Source: an uncultured Coriobacteriaceae bacterium (lineage in GTDB: Bacteria; Actinomycetota; Coriobacteriia; Coriobacteriales; Atopobiaceae). Taken from it: a stretch of DNA of 64,000 nucleotides. The stretch is taken from contig CADBDT010000005.1 of the NCBI GenBank assembly GCA_902793465.1, positions 23,377 to 87,376 of the forward strand, in the 5' to 3' direction. The notes under the pieces are model-generated. The model saw only the letters and a list, made by a program, of their open reading frames with translations. It was not told the DNA's origin and made no database searches. A program made the translations under genes and the position numbers. This document shows, piece after piece, positions 22,599-31,155 of the stretch; position 1 is the first letter of the stretch; each line of letters begins with the position of its first letter.

Positions 22599-25181
22599 TC
22601 AGCTCAATGGCTGCGTGCGCAGAAGTCCGCCCATGGTCTCGAGCGTGCAGGTTCTTACGTTCTTCCACTCCTTTGGAAACGCCTTACGCAGCTCGTCCTC
22701 ACAGAATCTCTTGTCTAGTAGCAGCACCACGCCGCGGTCCTTCTCGCTACGTATTAGGCGTCCTGCAGCCTGCAACACCTTTACCATGCCTGGATAGGTG
22801 TAGGCATAGGCAAAGCCCTTGCCGCCCCGCGCGTTAAAGTAGTCCTTTATTATCTCTCGCTCGTTGGAGATTCCGGGCAAACCCGTTCCCACCACTACGA
22901 CCCCTACGAGCGCCTTGCCAGGCAGGTCGATACTCTCGCCAAAGATCCCGCCCAAAACGCAGAGCCCAACGAGGCTCGTTTGCACACCGTGGGGTTTTCG
23001 GAACTCGTTTACAAAGCTATCGCGCTCGCTCTCGTGCATGTTTGGCCGCTGCCTAAGCACCTTGGTCGTGCTGCCTACAAGCGGGTCTAGGGCCTTCGCA
23101 GTTTCTTCCACCATGGTATAGGAGGGGAGGAACACGAGGTAGTTGCCTGGGCGTGCGCGCACGAGCTGCACAAGGTATGCGGCTACGCGGGCATAGAGCT
23201 TGGGGCCACGCTTGGAAAAGCGGGTGGTTACGTCTGTGCCAACAAGAACCTGCTGACGGCTGTAGTCAAAGCTGGACTCCGCATAGATGGACGCGTCTTC
23301 CTCCTGTGCCGCAAGCAGCTTGCGGTGGTAGTCCATGGGCAAGAGCGTCCCCGAGAAGAACACGGTTGCCTTTGCCTGCTCCAGGCGATCTGCCAAGTCG
23401 TGGCTTGGGTCAACGCAGTAGATCATGAGCTTTCTGCCGTTATTGGCCCGCGAAAGAAACATAACGTAGCCAGCCTCGGCCCTCTGCAAGGCGCCAAGAA
23501 ACGCGCGAACGCTAAAGTTTGCATCTTGCAGGGCAAGGAAGGTCTCTATGTTCGCTTGGCCAAGCGCGCTCGGTCGTTGCCCGTTCCCATGCGCCACACC
23601 TGCGGCGGGAAGGAGCTTTTCCAGAGCTACATCCATGTGTGCAAGAAGCGCAGAGAGCGCATCCGAAAACGCCTCGCTTACGTGGACCACCGCATACTGC
23701 GGTCGCGCCTGCACCTTGCCCGGGCCCTTGTGCGTGGCATCCGGCAGGGCAGTGTCCCAAGCGGGGAATGTGGCCACTACGGCGTGCAGGGCATTTGCCA
23801 GCTGATCGAAGCCGCTGGTTGCTCGGACGAGCCGCTCGATCTCCTTGAGCTCGGCGACGGCAAGCTCGGCGCTGTACATGCAGCGCATGCGTTCCACAAG
23901 GTTGTGCGCCTCGTCGACCAGCAGGACGGTGTCGGCTCCTCCCAGCTCGCTAGAAATGCCCAGGAGGCCAGCGGACGGGGAGAAGGCAAAGTGATAGTCG
24001 CAAACTATAACGTCCGCCCACCGCGCCACCTCGCGCTGAAGCTCGTAGGGGCAAACGTGGTAACGCGCCGCTACCTCCCGTATGCGGTCGAAGTCCAAAA
24101 CGTCGTGCGTGGTTATCGCTTCGTACAGAGCATCGTTAACTGCGTCAAAGTGGCCGCGGGCAAGCGGGCATTCTACGGGGTTGCAGAGCGATGCCAAAGG
24201 GCGGGCGCGCATGGCTGCCGTACGATTTGCGCTGCGAAGTGGGCAGATCTTGTTACGCGCCGTTACCACCAGTACGTTTGCGGCCAAGCCGTTTTGCCTT
24301 AGCAGGTCCAGGCACTCGAGGGCGGAGCGACGGGTTGTGGTCTTGGCGGTAAGATAGGCAATGTGCTCCGCAACGCCTGCGCCCATGGCCTTGAGCGCGG
24401 GATACATGGTCGCAATCGTTTTGCCAGAGCCGGTGGGTGCCTGTGCGTAGAGGCGTCCGTCCGCGTGTATGGCTGTTGCGACGGCATCCATTATCTGTTT
24501 CTGGCCGTCTCGCGCCTTGAGGGGAAACGCAAGCGCTGCGAGAGATTTTGCTCTAAGCTCGTCGTGGTGGACGCGCCATGCGGCCCAGCGCTGGGCCTTT
24601 GCGAGCAGGGAGAAGAACCACGACTCTATGGCGGCAATGCTATGCGAGCGCTCGATCTGGCGCACCTCTCCAGTGGTCATGCTCGCATACGTGAGCCTTA
24701 CCACCACTTGCTCGTTGTAGGCTGTGGAAAGCGTCGCAGACCCGCGCGTGCTGCGCAGGTACAGGTAGGCATAGCAGAGTGCCTGTGCCTCGTGAACGGG
24801 GTCGGGCTCCGCAATTGCTGCTACATCGCGCGAGATGCCCTTTATCTCGTCTACGGTAAGCAGGTGTGCAGCGTCGTCGATAATGCCGTCGGCCCGCCCC
24901 TCTACGTGGAGGAAAAAGCCTGGCTGGTCGCTTACGGCGTCCTCGCCAATCTCTAGGCGAGCAGCGTATGGGTCAAAGGAGCCGTTGGGAAAGAATACGG
25001 AGCCTGCGACCGATACCTCGGCCTTATAGGCTTCGCCAGCTGCCGCCTGCAGCATTCGGTGGATGTTGCTGCCCGCCTGCATGGCCTCAACACTTCCGCG
25101 CAAGTCGCTGGTGGAGCCAATGTCTCCCGTGCGCAGCAGGAACTCCACGAGCCTGCGCACCGATATCCGCAGCGTTCGCAT
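22599..25181 (-). CDS. Helicase of the DinG/XPD family with N-terminal PD-(D/E)xK-like nuclease domain
   Basis: An 860-residue protein. The N-terminal 200 residues resemble a RecB/Cas4-like nuclease: GRADGIIDD with D98, then TVDEIKG with E112 and K114, and HEAQALCYAYLY as the Gln-Tyr helix. From about 230 the SF2 helicase begins: Walker A APTGSGKT, the Fe-S cysteines KICP, LCNPVECP and HVCP, the DEAH box VLLVDEAHN, and C-terminal motifs GSTT and QAAGRLIRSEKDRG (motif VI). A 5'-3' DNA helicase acting in repair of structured or damaged DNA is likely. GAGGAGG precedes the ATG at 25181. Confidence 0.9.
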   Translation of the reverse strand: MRTLRISVRRLVEFLLRTGDIGSTSDLRGSVEAMQAGSNIHRMLQAAAGEAYKAEVSVAGSVFFPNGSFDPYAARLEIGEDAVSDQPGFFLHVEGRADGIIDDAAHLLTVDEIKGISRDVAAIAEPDPVHEAQALCYAYLYLRSTRGSATLSTAYNEQVVVRLTYASMTTGEVRQIERSHSIAAIESWFFSLLAKAQRWAAWRVHHDELRAKSLAALAFPLKARDGQKQIMDAVATAIHADGRLYAQAPTGSGKTIATMYPALKAMGAGVAEHIAYLTAKTTTRRSALECLDLLRQNGLAANVLVVTARNKICPLRSANRTAAMRARPLASLCNPVECPLARGHFDAVNDALYEAITTHDVLDFDRIREVAARYHVCPYELQREVARWADVIVCDYHFAFSPSAGLLGISSELGGADTVLLVDEAHNLVERMRCMYSAELAVAELKEIERLVRATSGFDQLANALHAVVATFPAWDTALPDATHKGPGKVQARPQYAVVHVSEAFSDALSALLAHMDVALEKLLPAAGVAHGNGQRPSALGQANIETFLALQDANFSVRAFLGALQRAEAGYVMFLSRANNGRKLMIYCVDPSHDLADRLEQAKATVFFSGTLLPMDYHRKLLAAQEEDASIYAESSFDYSRQQVLVGTDVTTRFSKRGPKLYARVAAYLVQLVRARPGNYLVFLPSYTMVEETAKALDPLVGSTTKVLRQRPNMHESERDSFVNEFRKPHGVQTSLVGLCVLGGIFGESIDLPGKALVGVVVVGTGLPGISNEREIIKDYFNARGGKGFAYAYTYPGMVKVLQAAGRLIRSEKDRGVVLLLDKRFCEDELRKAFPKEWKNVRTCTLETMGGLLRTQPLS

Positions 25182-25224
25182 GTGGCCTCCTCTGCAAATA
25201 CGTCGTACACCCATAATTACACAC

Positions 25225-25261
25225 GGACCACGAATAGGGAACAGCCCCTTAGTTGTGGTCC
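25225..25261. repeat. Hairpin, GGACCAC...GTGGTCC family
   Basis: GGACCACGAATAGGG and CCCCTTAGTTGTGGTCC flank AACAG. It lies between the divergently transcribed helicase and MBL lipoprotein genes. Sister copy at 26881-26915, weaker copy at 17516-17544. Confidence 0.75.
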
Positions 25262-25309
25262 GCCATGAGCTTCAGTGTATACTTTGCGCAACGACTAAGG
25301 AGGCGCTCC

Positions 25310-26233
25310 ATGAAGACCATCCTCTTGCCATCGGTCCTTACCGCTTTGTTTGCGCTCTGCCTGCTGGTCCTTGCCGCCTGCTGCAAGACCAATGAGGTCG
25401 AGACTGCCGCCGGCTCGGTCGGCGCGCTGGAGTCGGGCCGCACGAATGCTTCCGGCAGTGCGCTGGCCTCAACGTCGACTTTGCGCGTTGCCGTAATGGA
25501 TGTGGGAAAAGGCGACTGCATCCTTATCCGTTCGGGGGAGTCGGCCGTTCTTATAGACACGGGCTACAAGAGCACCGCACCAAGCGTTCTCTCGCAACTT
25601 AAGGCCCAAGGCGTGAGCAACCTTGACGCCATAATAATTACGCACTACGACCGCGATCACGTAGAGGGCATGCGCGCGATAGGGGAGGGCGTAAGCGTAG
25701 GCACTATCTACCTGCCCGAATACGAAGGTGCCGACAAGAACTACGACATATGCATCTCGGCCGTTGAGGCGCTTGGCGCGCCGGTACAGCGCGTGGCACA
25801 GGAGCTTGCCCTTGGCATTGGTGGCGCTCGCCTTACCGTCTTTCCGTCTGGCGTTGCGTACGAGCCCGGAACGGGCAAGGAGGAGGGAAACGACAACGAC
25901 ATGTCGCTCGTGGCCGCCCTTGTTAACGGGCGCGATTCCTTCCTCTTTGCGGGCGATTTAGAAGAGGCAGGGATCGATGCGTACCTTGCTGCCAACCACG
26001 GGCAGTTTGACGTGCTCAAGATGCCGCATCACGGGCGGCGCTCGTCAAACACCGAGGATTTGTTGGATAACGTGCGTCCCAAGCTTGCCATTATTACCGA
26101 CTCGGAAAAGGACCCGGCCGACAAGAAGACGCTCAAGTTGCTCAAGTCCGCCGGCATAGAGACGTACCGCACGAGCGAGGATGGCACCGTAGTTGTGGAA
26201 TCCGATGGCAACGGCAACTATTCGGTAGCGTAA
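25310..26233 (+). CDS. MBL-fold lipoprotein resembling the ComEC C-terminal domain
   Basis: A 307-residue exported lipoprotein. A signal peptide ends in the lipobox LAAC and is followed by a short Ala/Ser linker. The catalytic domain starts LRVAVMDVGKGDCILIRSGE and has the zinc motif THYDRDHVEG, later LFAGDLEE and LKMPHHGRRSSN, the exact arrangement of the extracellular MBL domain of ComEC. It could be a surface nuclease or phosphodiesterase acting on imported or environmental nucleic acid. ATG 25310 follows AAGGAGG; a TATACT -10 candidate lies near 25276. Confidence 0.88.
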   Translation: MKTILLPSVLTALFALCLLVLAACCKTNEVETAAGSVGALESGRTNASGSALASTSTLRVAVMDVGKGDCILIRSGESAVLIDTGYKSTAPSVLSQLKAQGVSNLDAIIITHYDRDHVEGMRAIGEGVSVGTIYLPEYEGADKNYDICISAVEALGAPVQRVAQELALGIGGARLTVFPSGVAYEPGTGKEEGNDNDMSLVAALVNGRDSFLFAGDLEEAGIDAYLAANHGQFDVLKMPHHGRRSSNTEDLLDNVRPKLAIITDSEKDPADKKTLKLLKSAGIETYRTSEDGTVVVESDGNGNYSVA

Positions 26234-26289
26234 GAGTAGGGTGGCGAGTAGGGGCAGCACCTCAGAGGCGGCATATCGCCTAAGAACGA

Positions 26290-26395
26290 GGTGTCCCTTG
26301 GGGATATTCCCCTACGGGTACATCGCGAGTTGCCCATTGCACTATGAAAGAACTACCCGCGATGTACCCGATGGGGAGTATCCCCAAGGGGCACC
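26290..26395. repeat. Covarying hairpin element E2
   Basis: Outer arms GGTGTCCCTTGGGG / CCCCAAGGGGCACC, then ATATTCCCC / GGGGAGTAT, then CGGGTACATCGCG / CGCGATGTACCCG, with a 25-nt centre. It overlaps nothing and ends 16 nt before the decayed glutamate-cysteine ligase. Confidence 0.9.
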
Positions 26396-26411
26396 AAGCC
26401 GTACCGCAGCG

Positions 26412-26862
26412 TTATCCCACCTTCCACCAGGGCTTTGTGGAGGCAAAGGCCTCCAGGGGCTCGAGATACAGCCGTTCCTCGTCGTCCAACGCGGCGCGAG
26501 CGAGCGAGAACAGGTGGTCCTCCCATGCCTGCAGCGTTTTGCCATACACAAGGCCATCGCGGCCATGCGTCTGAATCTGCACTATGCCGTCCTCTACGTC
26601 AACCTCCGAAAGAGGCCAGGCTCCGCGCGTTTTTGCCGCATCGGGGCTTACGCCCAAGGTCTTCTCGATAGCTTGGAGCGAAGCCTCCGAATAGAAGAGA
26701 CCCTTTATAAGGGCGGCATAGCCCAAAATGCAATCCTCGGGCAGACTGTCGGCTGGCCGGATTTCCACAAAGAGCTTAAGTCGCACATCGGGCCAGAACA
26801 TGGAGGTAAGGTGCTCGATTACAGATACGCATAGGGATTGTCAACGGTGACGTCTTGTGGAT
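26412..26862 (-). pseudogene. C-terminal remnant of a glutamate-cysteine ligase
   Basis: The frame ending at 26412 reads IEHLTSMFWPDVRLKLFVEI, RPADSLPEDCILGYAALIKG and then a C-terminal helix region, which matches the C-terminal third of GCS2/EgtA-type glutamate-cysteine ligases. In a neighbouring frame just upstream the sequence reads DNPYAYL before a TAA, so a frameshift at about 26836 breaks it. The N-terminal two thirds with the ATP-binding core are missing, replaced by the hairpin at 26881-26915 and the ROK gene. Around 130 residues survive uninterrupted, so loss is probably recent. Confidence 0.8.
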
Positions 26863-26880
26863 AAGCACGCGCCAGACTAG

Positions 26881-26915
26881 GACCACAACAAAGAGACTGT
26901 TCCCTACTTGTGGTC
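26881..26915. repeat. Hairpin, GACCACAA...TTGTGGTC family, overlapping the ROK stop codon
   Basis: GACCACAACAAAGAG and CCCTACTTGTGGTC flank ACTGTT. The right arm contains the last codons and stop (26904-26906) of the EIIB-ROK gene, so the hairpin is its likely terminator. Confidence 0.75.
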
Positions 26916-28334
26916 TAGCTCATGTCGGCAGCGGGCAAGCATGCCTACCAGGATGTGCTCGTCGTAGTCGCACACGTGCACGAGCTTGGGCTGCTGCTCG
27001 CGGTCGACGTACTTGGAAAGCTCGTCGGCGACCTCCTCCATGTTGGGCAAGAGGTCGCAGCGCAGCGCAATTACCTCGGGGTCAAAGGTCGCGCAGTCCA
27101 TTGCGAGCACCTGTCCCACCACCTCGAGTACGTCGGCGGGGTCGAAGGCGTTGTAGTGCAGCGGATTGGACACGGAAAACCTGTTTACGATAAGGCGTAT
27201 CTCTCCGGCGTTGCCACTCGCTCCTTCCACCAGCCTTCCTCCGACCACATGGCCTTGTCCGCCCATCGCCCAGCCGGTTGCCTGCGAGTAGAAGGTAACG
27301 TCGCTATACTCGGGATGTGCCTCTCGCCAGCCCAGTGCCGCAGCATTGGCGTTGTTGCACAGGAAGATGGGCACGTCGTAGCGCTCGGAGAGATAGCTTC
27401 CCATAACAAAGCCATCCGTTCCATCGGTAAGGTCGACCTCCCTGGTTTTCTTTAGGTGAACATAGCCGTTGCGCACCGCACCTGGAAGCGCCACGCCCAC
27501 GGCATCAATGCATCCGCCCGACCTACACGAGCATAGGCGCGTGTCTATAACGTCGGTTATGTCGGCAAGGGTAAGGCGGCATTTAATAACGCGACCCTCT
27601 GCCACAATGCTGCCATGGTCGTAGACCCTGTGGTGGATGGTGGCCTTGCCCGATGCGGCATGTGCGGCAATCACAAGGATCCTGCCGTCCGCGCCGGTGC
27701 ACTGGCTGGCCTCGGTGTTTGCCTGGCCGGCCGCCTCCTTTGCGCGCGAGTCGAGCTCGTGGCGAACCCACTCAAGGCAGCCCGCCGCGTCGTAGGCGGC
27801 AAACGTGGCGGTGGGAATCTGAAGCACTGGAATGTTGCCCATTACCTGCTGTACCCGCTCTGCCTGGTAGCCAATCTGCGGAGCTATGAGGATGGCGGCT
27901 TTGTTGTGCCCGTGCTCATATGCCTCGGTAACGCTTACGGCCGAAAAGACCCAGTCCAGCCCCATTGCCTCGGCCACCTGATTGAGCTTTTGGGCAAAGA
28001 AGGACGTTGTCATTCCCGCCGTACAGCACAGCAGGATCTCGGTTTGCTGGTGGCTTTGGATTGAAAGAAGCGTTTGGACCATCTCGCCAAAGAGCTGGAT
28101 GGAGTGCTCGCGATCCACGGGGTGGAAGTGCAGGAAGAACTTGGCATCCCCTGTGGCGGTCTCCTCTATGTTCAGCTCAACGATTTCGGGGTCGGGGGCC
28201 ATGTTGTAGAAGCTAATCGTGGCCGTGGCATAGTCGGTTGCAAGCTCAAAGCGGTCATAGTCTTCCAGTTTGACTTCGTATCCCTTGTGGGGCTGCGAAC
28301 GTATCCAGCTGCGGAGATCAAAGGTCTGTGCCAT
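26904..28334 (-). CDS. PTS EIIB-like domain fused to a ROK sugar kinase domain
   Basis: A 476-residue three-part protein. Residues 1-95 are unassigned. Residues 98-200 resemble a lactose/cellobiose-type PTS EIIB: EILLCCTAGMTTSFFAQKL holds the Cys (103 or 104) that would carry phosphate. Residues 215-476 are a ROK domain: phosphate loop region DGRILVIAAHAASGKATI, GVALPGAV, FLCNNANAAALG with the catalytic-type Asn-Ala pattern, and GASGNAGEI. The canonical Zn-Cys motif is absent, and the usual catalytic Asp is replaced by Asn in LCNNAN, so it may be a sensor instead of a kinase. No PTS EIIA or EIIC gene is nearby. GAGAGG precedes the ATG. Confidence 0.75.
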   Translation of the reverse strand: MAQTFDLRSWIRSQPHKGYEVKLEDYDRFELATDYATATISFYNMAPDPEIVELNIEETATGDAKFFLHFHPVDREHSIQLFGEMVQTLLSIQSHQQTEILLCCTAGMTTSFFAQKLNQVAEAMGLDWVFSAVSVTEAYEHGHNKAAILIAPQIGYQAERVQQVMGNIPVLQIPTATFAAYDAAGCLEWVRHELDSRAKEAAGQANTEASQCTGADGRILVIAAHAASGKATIHHRVYDHGSIVAEGRVIKCRLTLADITDVIDTRLCSCRSGGCIDAVGVALPGAVRNGYVHLKKTREVDLTDGTDGFVMGSYLSERYDVPIFLCNNANAAALGWREAHPEYSDVTFYSQATGWAMGGQGHVVGGRLVEGASGNAGEIRLIVNRFSVSNPLHYNAFDPADVLEVVGQVLAMDCATFDPEVIALRCDLLPNMEEVADELSKYVDREQQPKLVHVCDYDEHILVGMLARCRHELDHK

Positions 28335-28453
28335 TTTAGTTCCTCTCGTGTTGGGTCGTCCTCTATTGTACGGTATGATGCTGCATCGAAAGTCACGCTC
28401 GTTGGCTATGCGACAAGTTTGGGTACGGGAGTGCGAGGGGATGTCCTAAAAAG

Positions 28454-28561
28454 CCGTGCCTCATGGGGATACTCCCCATCGGGTACATCGCGGATGACGC
28501 TCTCATAAAGAGACGGGTTTCCCGCGATGTACCCGTAGGGGAGTATCCCCATGAGGCACGG
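28454..28561. repeat. Covarying hairpin element E3
   Basis: Outer arms CCGTGCCTCATGGGG / CCCCATGAGGCACGG, then ATACTCCCC / GGGGAGTAT, then CGGGTACATCGCGG / CCGCGATGTACCCG. The centre (CTCATAAAGAGACGGGTTT) is identical to that of E1. Beyond the arms GTCCTAAAA and TTTTAGGA extend the palindrome. Confidence 0.9.
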
Positions 28562-28602
28562 TGTAGCCGCGAGTTTTAGGAAGGACACACGAGGGGATGG
28601 TT

Positions 28603-29148
28603 ATGAGCAAAGAGAACATGCAGGATGGGCACGGGTCGCACCACGATCACCAGCACCACGACCATAGCGAAGAGCCCATGACGCAGCAGGAGGTCGTACA
28701 GTCGCTCCTCGTATTGGGTCAAGTGGCGCTCAACGCAGGCGATTATGAGTCTGCGGTGGAGGCCTATGCGAGCGCTCTGCAGCTCGAGCGTAACGACGTG
28801 GCGCTGTACAACCTCGCGAGCCTCTATGCCCGCGGACTTGGGGTAAGGCAGGACTTTAGGGAGGCTGCCAGGCTGTTCCACGAGGCAGAGTTACTGGGCA
28901 ACGTCCGTGCTGGCAAGCTCTGCGCAAAGTGCATGTTTGACTACATAGACGCCAATATACAGAGCGCCACGCCTGCAAAGGTCTATGCCGCCATGGCCGT
29001 GTTCGTTGCACAGGTATATCCAGAGGCCACGGACCAAAAGCAGGAGGTCGGCAACGGCCTTACCGCGATTGGCAACACCTACCTTAGCAAGGGCGATCAG
29101 GACGCGGCCAACAAGGTCTTTGCCGCGGTGGACGAGTTCTGCGATTAG
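28603..29148 (+). CDS. Tetratricopeptide-type protein with His-rich N-terminus
   Basis: A 181-residue cytoplasmic protein. The first 28 residues are His/Asp-rich (HHDHQHHDHSEEP), a likely metal-binding tail. Then two or three helical hairpins of TPR/Sel1 type follow: LLVLGQVALNAGDYESAVEA, LYNLASLYARGLGVRQDFRE and TAIGNTYLSKGDQDAANKVF. Such repeats bind protein partners. Of two adjacent ATGs, the second (28603) is better spaced from GAGGGG. It stops one nucleotide before the murE stop on the other strand, so it is convergent with the murE operon. Confidence 0.75.
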   Translation: MSKENMQDGHGSHHDHQHHDHSEEPMTQQEVVQSLLVLGQVALNAGDYESAVEAYASALQLERNDVALYNLASLYARGLGVRQDFREAARLFHEAELLGNVRAGKLCAKCMFDYIDANIQSATPAKVYAAMAVFVAQVYPEATDQKQEVGNGLTAIGNTYLSKGDQDAANKVFAAVDEFCD

Positions 29149-29149
29149 C

Positions 29150-30607
29150 TCATCCCTTGAGTAGTTCCCTTACGACCTCACGGTCGTCGAAGCGAACGGT
29201 CTTGTTGCCCGTGGTCTGTGTAGACTCGTGGCCCTTTCCTGCGACGAGCACCACGTCGCCGGGGCGCGCCCAGTCCAAGGCATCCTGAATGGCTTTGTAT
29301 CGGTCCAGCTGGACGTGCGCTCGGGCGGCGTCGGCCCCCATGCCCGCAACCGTCTGCTCTGCGATGGCAGCTGGGTCCTCGGTGCGGGGATTGTCGTTTG
29401 TGACTACCACGAAGTCGGCCTGAGTCGCAGCCTTGCCCATCATCGGACGCTTGCCCTTGTCGCGGTCCCCGCCGCAGCCGAAGACGACCGCCACCCTTCC
29501 CGTGGCGCCTTCCCTAACTGCACGGAGCGCATGCGCAAGCTCCTCTGGCGTGTGGGCAAAGTCCACCACGACCGAGAAGCCCCTGCTTCCGGTGTCGATG
29601 CGCTCCATTCGCCCGGGAACGCCGGGAAAGGATGCAAGTGAGGCAGCAGCGCTGGTAGGGTTTAGGCCCACCTCGTGTACCGCAGCAAGCGCCACGAGGG
29701 CGTTCATAGCGTTGAAGTGGCTCGGTAGCGGCAGCTCGAAGCGCAACGCCCGACCGAATGCATCGGCACAAACCACGCTTCCCGCCAATCCGTTGGACAA
29801 AACCTCCCTCAGGTTCACGTCTGCCGCATGGTCGCACGACACCTCAACGAAGTCTCGATGCGCTTCGCCCAGCATCCTTGCAAGACGCTCGCCCCATGGC
29901 GAAGACGTGCAAACCACGCGTGACGCGACGTCCTCCTCTAGGAACAGACGCGTTTTGGTGGCAAAGTAGTCCTCCATGTTGTTGTGCAGGTCCATGTGCT
30001 CGCGCGAGAGGTTGGTAAACGCGGCAACGGCAAAGCGCGTGTGGGCGCAGCGGTGCGTAAGAAGGGCGTGGCTGGATACTTCCATGGCTACCGCCCGCGC
30101 GCCCATGCCTTCCATGAGACCGAAGATCTCCTGCAGGTCGCGAGACTCCGGCGTTGTGTAGCGATGCGAGAACACGCGGTCGCCCATGCGGTTGCTTATG
30201 GTTCCCAACACCCCGCACTCCATGCCAGACGCACGCAGCATGTGCTCAACAAGCAACGTGACGGTGGTCTTTCCAGCGGTACCCGTAACTCCCACAACCT
30301 GCATGTGCTGCGTGGCGTTTCCAAAGAAGTTCGCGGCTGTTTGTGCAAGCACGTCGCGCGCGTCGGAGACAATTACCTGTGGAACCGCGAGGTCGAGCTC
30401 GCGCTCCACAACGAGTGCGGCCGCCCCCCTTTGCACGGCGGACGGAGCAAAGTCGTGCCCGTCGAACGCCGCGCCTGGCACGCAGGCAAAAAGCGACCCT
30501 GGCTCGACATTGCGCGAGTCGTATGCCACGTCCGATATCCAAATGTCGTCGGACGCGCCCCGAGCAAGGGAGCAGTCCACGTCTTGCAAAACCTCTCCGA
30601 GTAACAT
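29150..30607 (-). CDS. murE: UDP-MurNAc-tripeptide synthetase, meso-diaminopimelate type
   Basis: A 485-residue Mur ligase. It adds the third residue to UDP-MurNAc-L-Ala-D-Glu. The ATP loop is GVTGTAGKTTVT, the substrate regions are YTTPESRDLQ and NLSREHMDLH, and the third-residue motif DNPRTEDP is of the meso-DAP kind. FGCGGDRDKGKRPMMG is also typical. The N-terminal domain (1-100) binds the UDP part. It is the last gene of an eight-gene minus-strand operon, starting 3 nt after the stop of the peptidase-like gene. GGAGAG precedes the ATG. No other mur genes lie in the window. Confidence 0.95.
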   Translation of the reverse strand: MLLGEVLQDVDCSLARGASDDIWISDVAYDSRNVEPGSLFACVPGAAFDGHDFAPSAVQRGAAALVVERELDLAVPQVIVSDARDVLAQTAANFFGNATQHMQVVGVTGTAGKTTVTLLVEHMLRASGMECGVLGTISNRMGDRVFSHRYTTPESRDLQEIFGLMEGMGARAVAMEVSSHALLTHRCAHTRFAVAAFTNLSREHMDLHNNMEDYFATKTRLFLEEDVASRVVCTSSPWGERLARMLGEAHRDFVEVSCDHAADVNLREVLSNGLAGSVVCADAFGRALRFELPLPSHFNAMNALVALAAVHEVGLNPTSAAASLASFPGVPGRMERIDTGSRGFSVVVDFAHTPEELAHALRAVREGATGRVAVVFGCGGDRDKGKRPMMGKAATQADFVVVTNDNPRTEDPAAIAEQTVAGMGADAARAHVQLDRYKAIQDALDWARPGDVVLVAGKGHESTQTTGNKTVRFDDREVVRELLKG

Positions 30608-30610
30608 GTG

Positions 30611-31141
30611 CTATCTCTCCGTTCCTTCCGCGAATCGGAACACGCGAAGCTCATGTGGCTGGTCGTATGAGCTGAGCCTTGCGACCCCCTCGAGTGGGTC
30701 GTATATCTTCGCGTCGCTCTTCAGGACGCGCAGCAAAGTGGTAAAGTGCTTGCTTGCCTTCTTTCCCGGTACGGCAACAAGGCACGGCGAACCGTCTGTT
30801 GCAACCTTGGCCAAGGCGTCATGCGTGCAGGGCACTTTTCCCACGTACTCCAGCGGATACAGTCGCCCTACGCTCTCGAGCTCCAAGTCTGCCGCGGAAT
30901 CGAACGCTCCACAGTCGACGAGTCTCTGGTTGAGGACCCATGGGTCAAAGATGCCCTCGTCCGATTCCTTTTCCAAAGAGCAGTGCCTGAGCATTACCGC
31001 AAGGGCGCATACCAGGCAACCGCAGTCCCTAAAGTAGTGGTACGTGGCATTCGGAAAGCTCGACGTCGGCCACGCCTCCGCTTGGTTGAGGCGCGCGTCA
31101 TCCTGCCTCCACCTCAAATACGGCTGCACCATACCTTCCAT
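30611..31141 (-). CDS. Cysteine-peptidase-like protein (C39-type) next to murE
   Basis: A 176-residue soluble protein. YFRDCGCLVCALAVMLRH gives a papain/C39-like nucleophile helix (DCGCxxxALAV), GSPCLVAVPGKKASKHFTTLL gives the His strand, and KIYDPLEG the Asp/Asn strand, the order C...H...D of C39-like peptidases. There is no signal peptide and no transporter fusion. It overlaps none of its neighbours: MATE gene 14 nt upstream and murE 3 nt downstream. Possible roles are cleavage of a peptide or peptidoglycan precursor, but activity is inferred only from the triad layout. AGAAGG precedes the ATG. Confidence 0.6.
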   Translation of the reverse strand: MEGMVQPYLRWRQDDARLNQAEAWPTSSFPNATYHYFRDCGCLVCALAVMLRHCSLEKESDEGIFDPWVLNQRLVDCGAFDSAADLELESVGRLYPLEYVGKVPCTHDALAKVATDGSPCLVAVPGKKASKHFTTLLRVLKSDAKIYDPLEGVARLSSYDQPHELRVFRFAEGTER

Positions 31142-31155
31142 CTTTTGCCTTCTGC

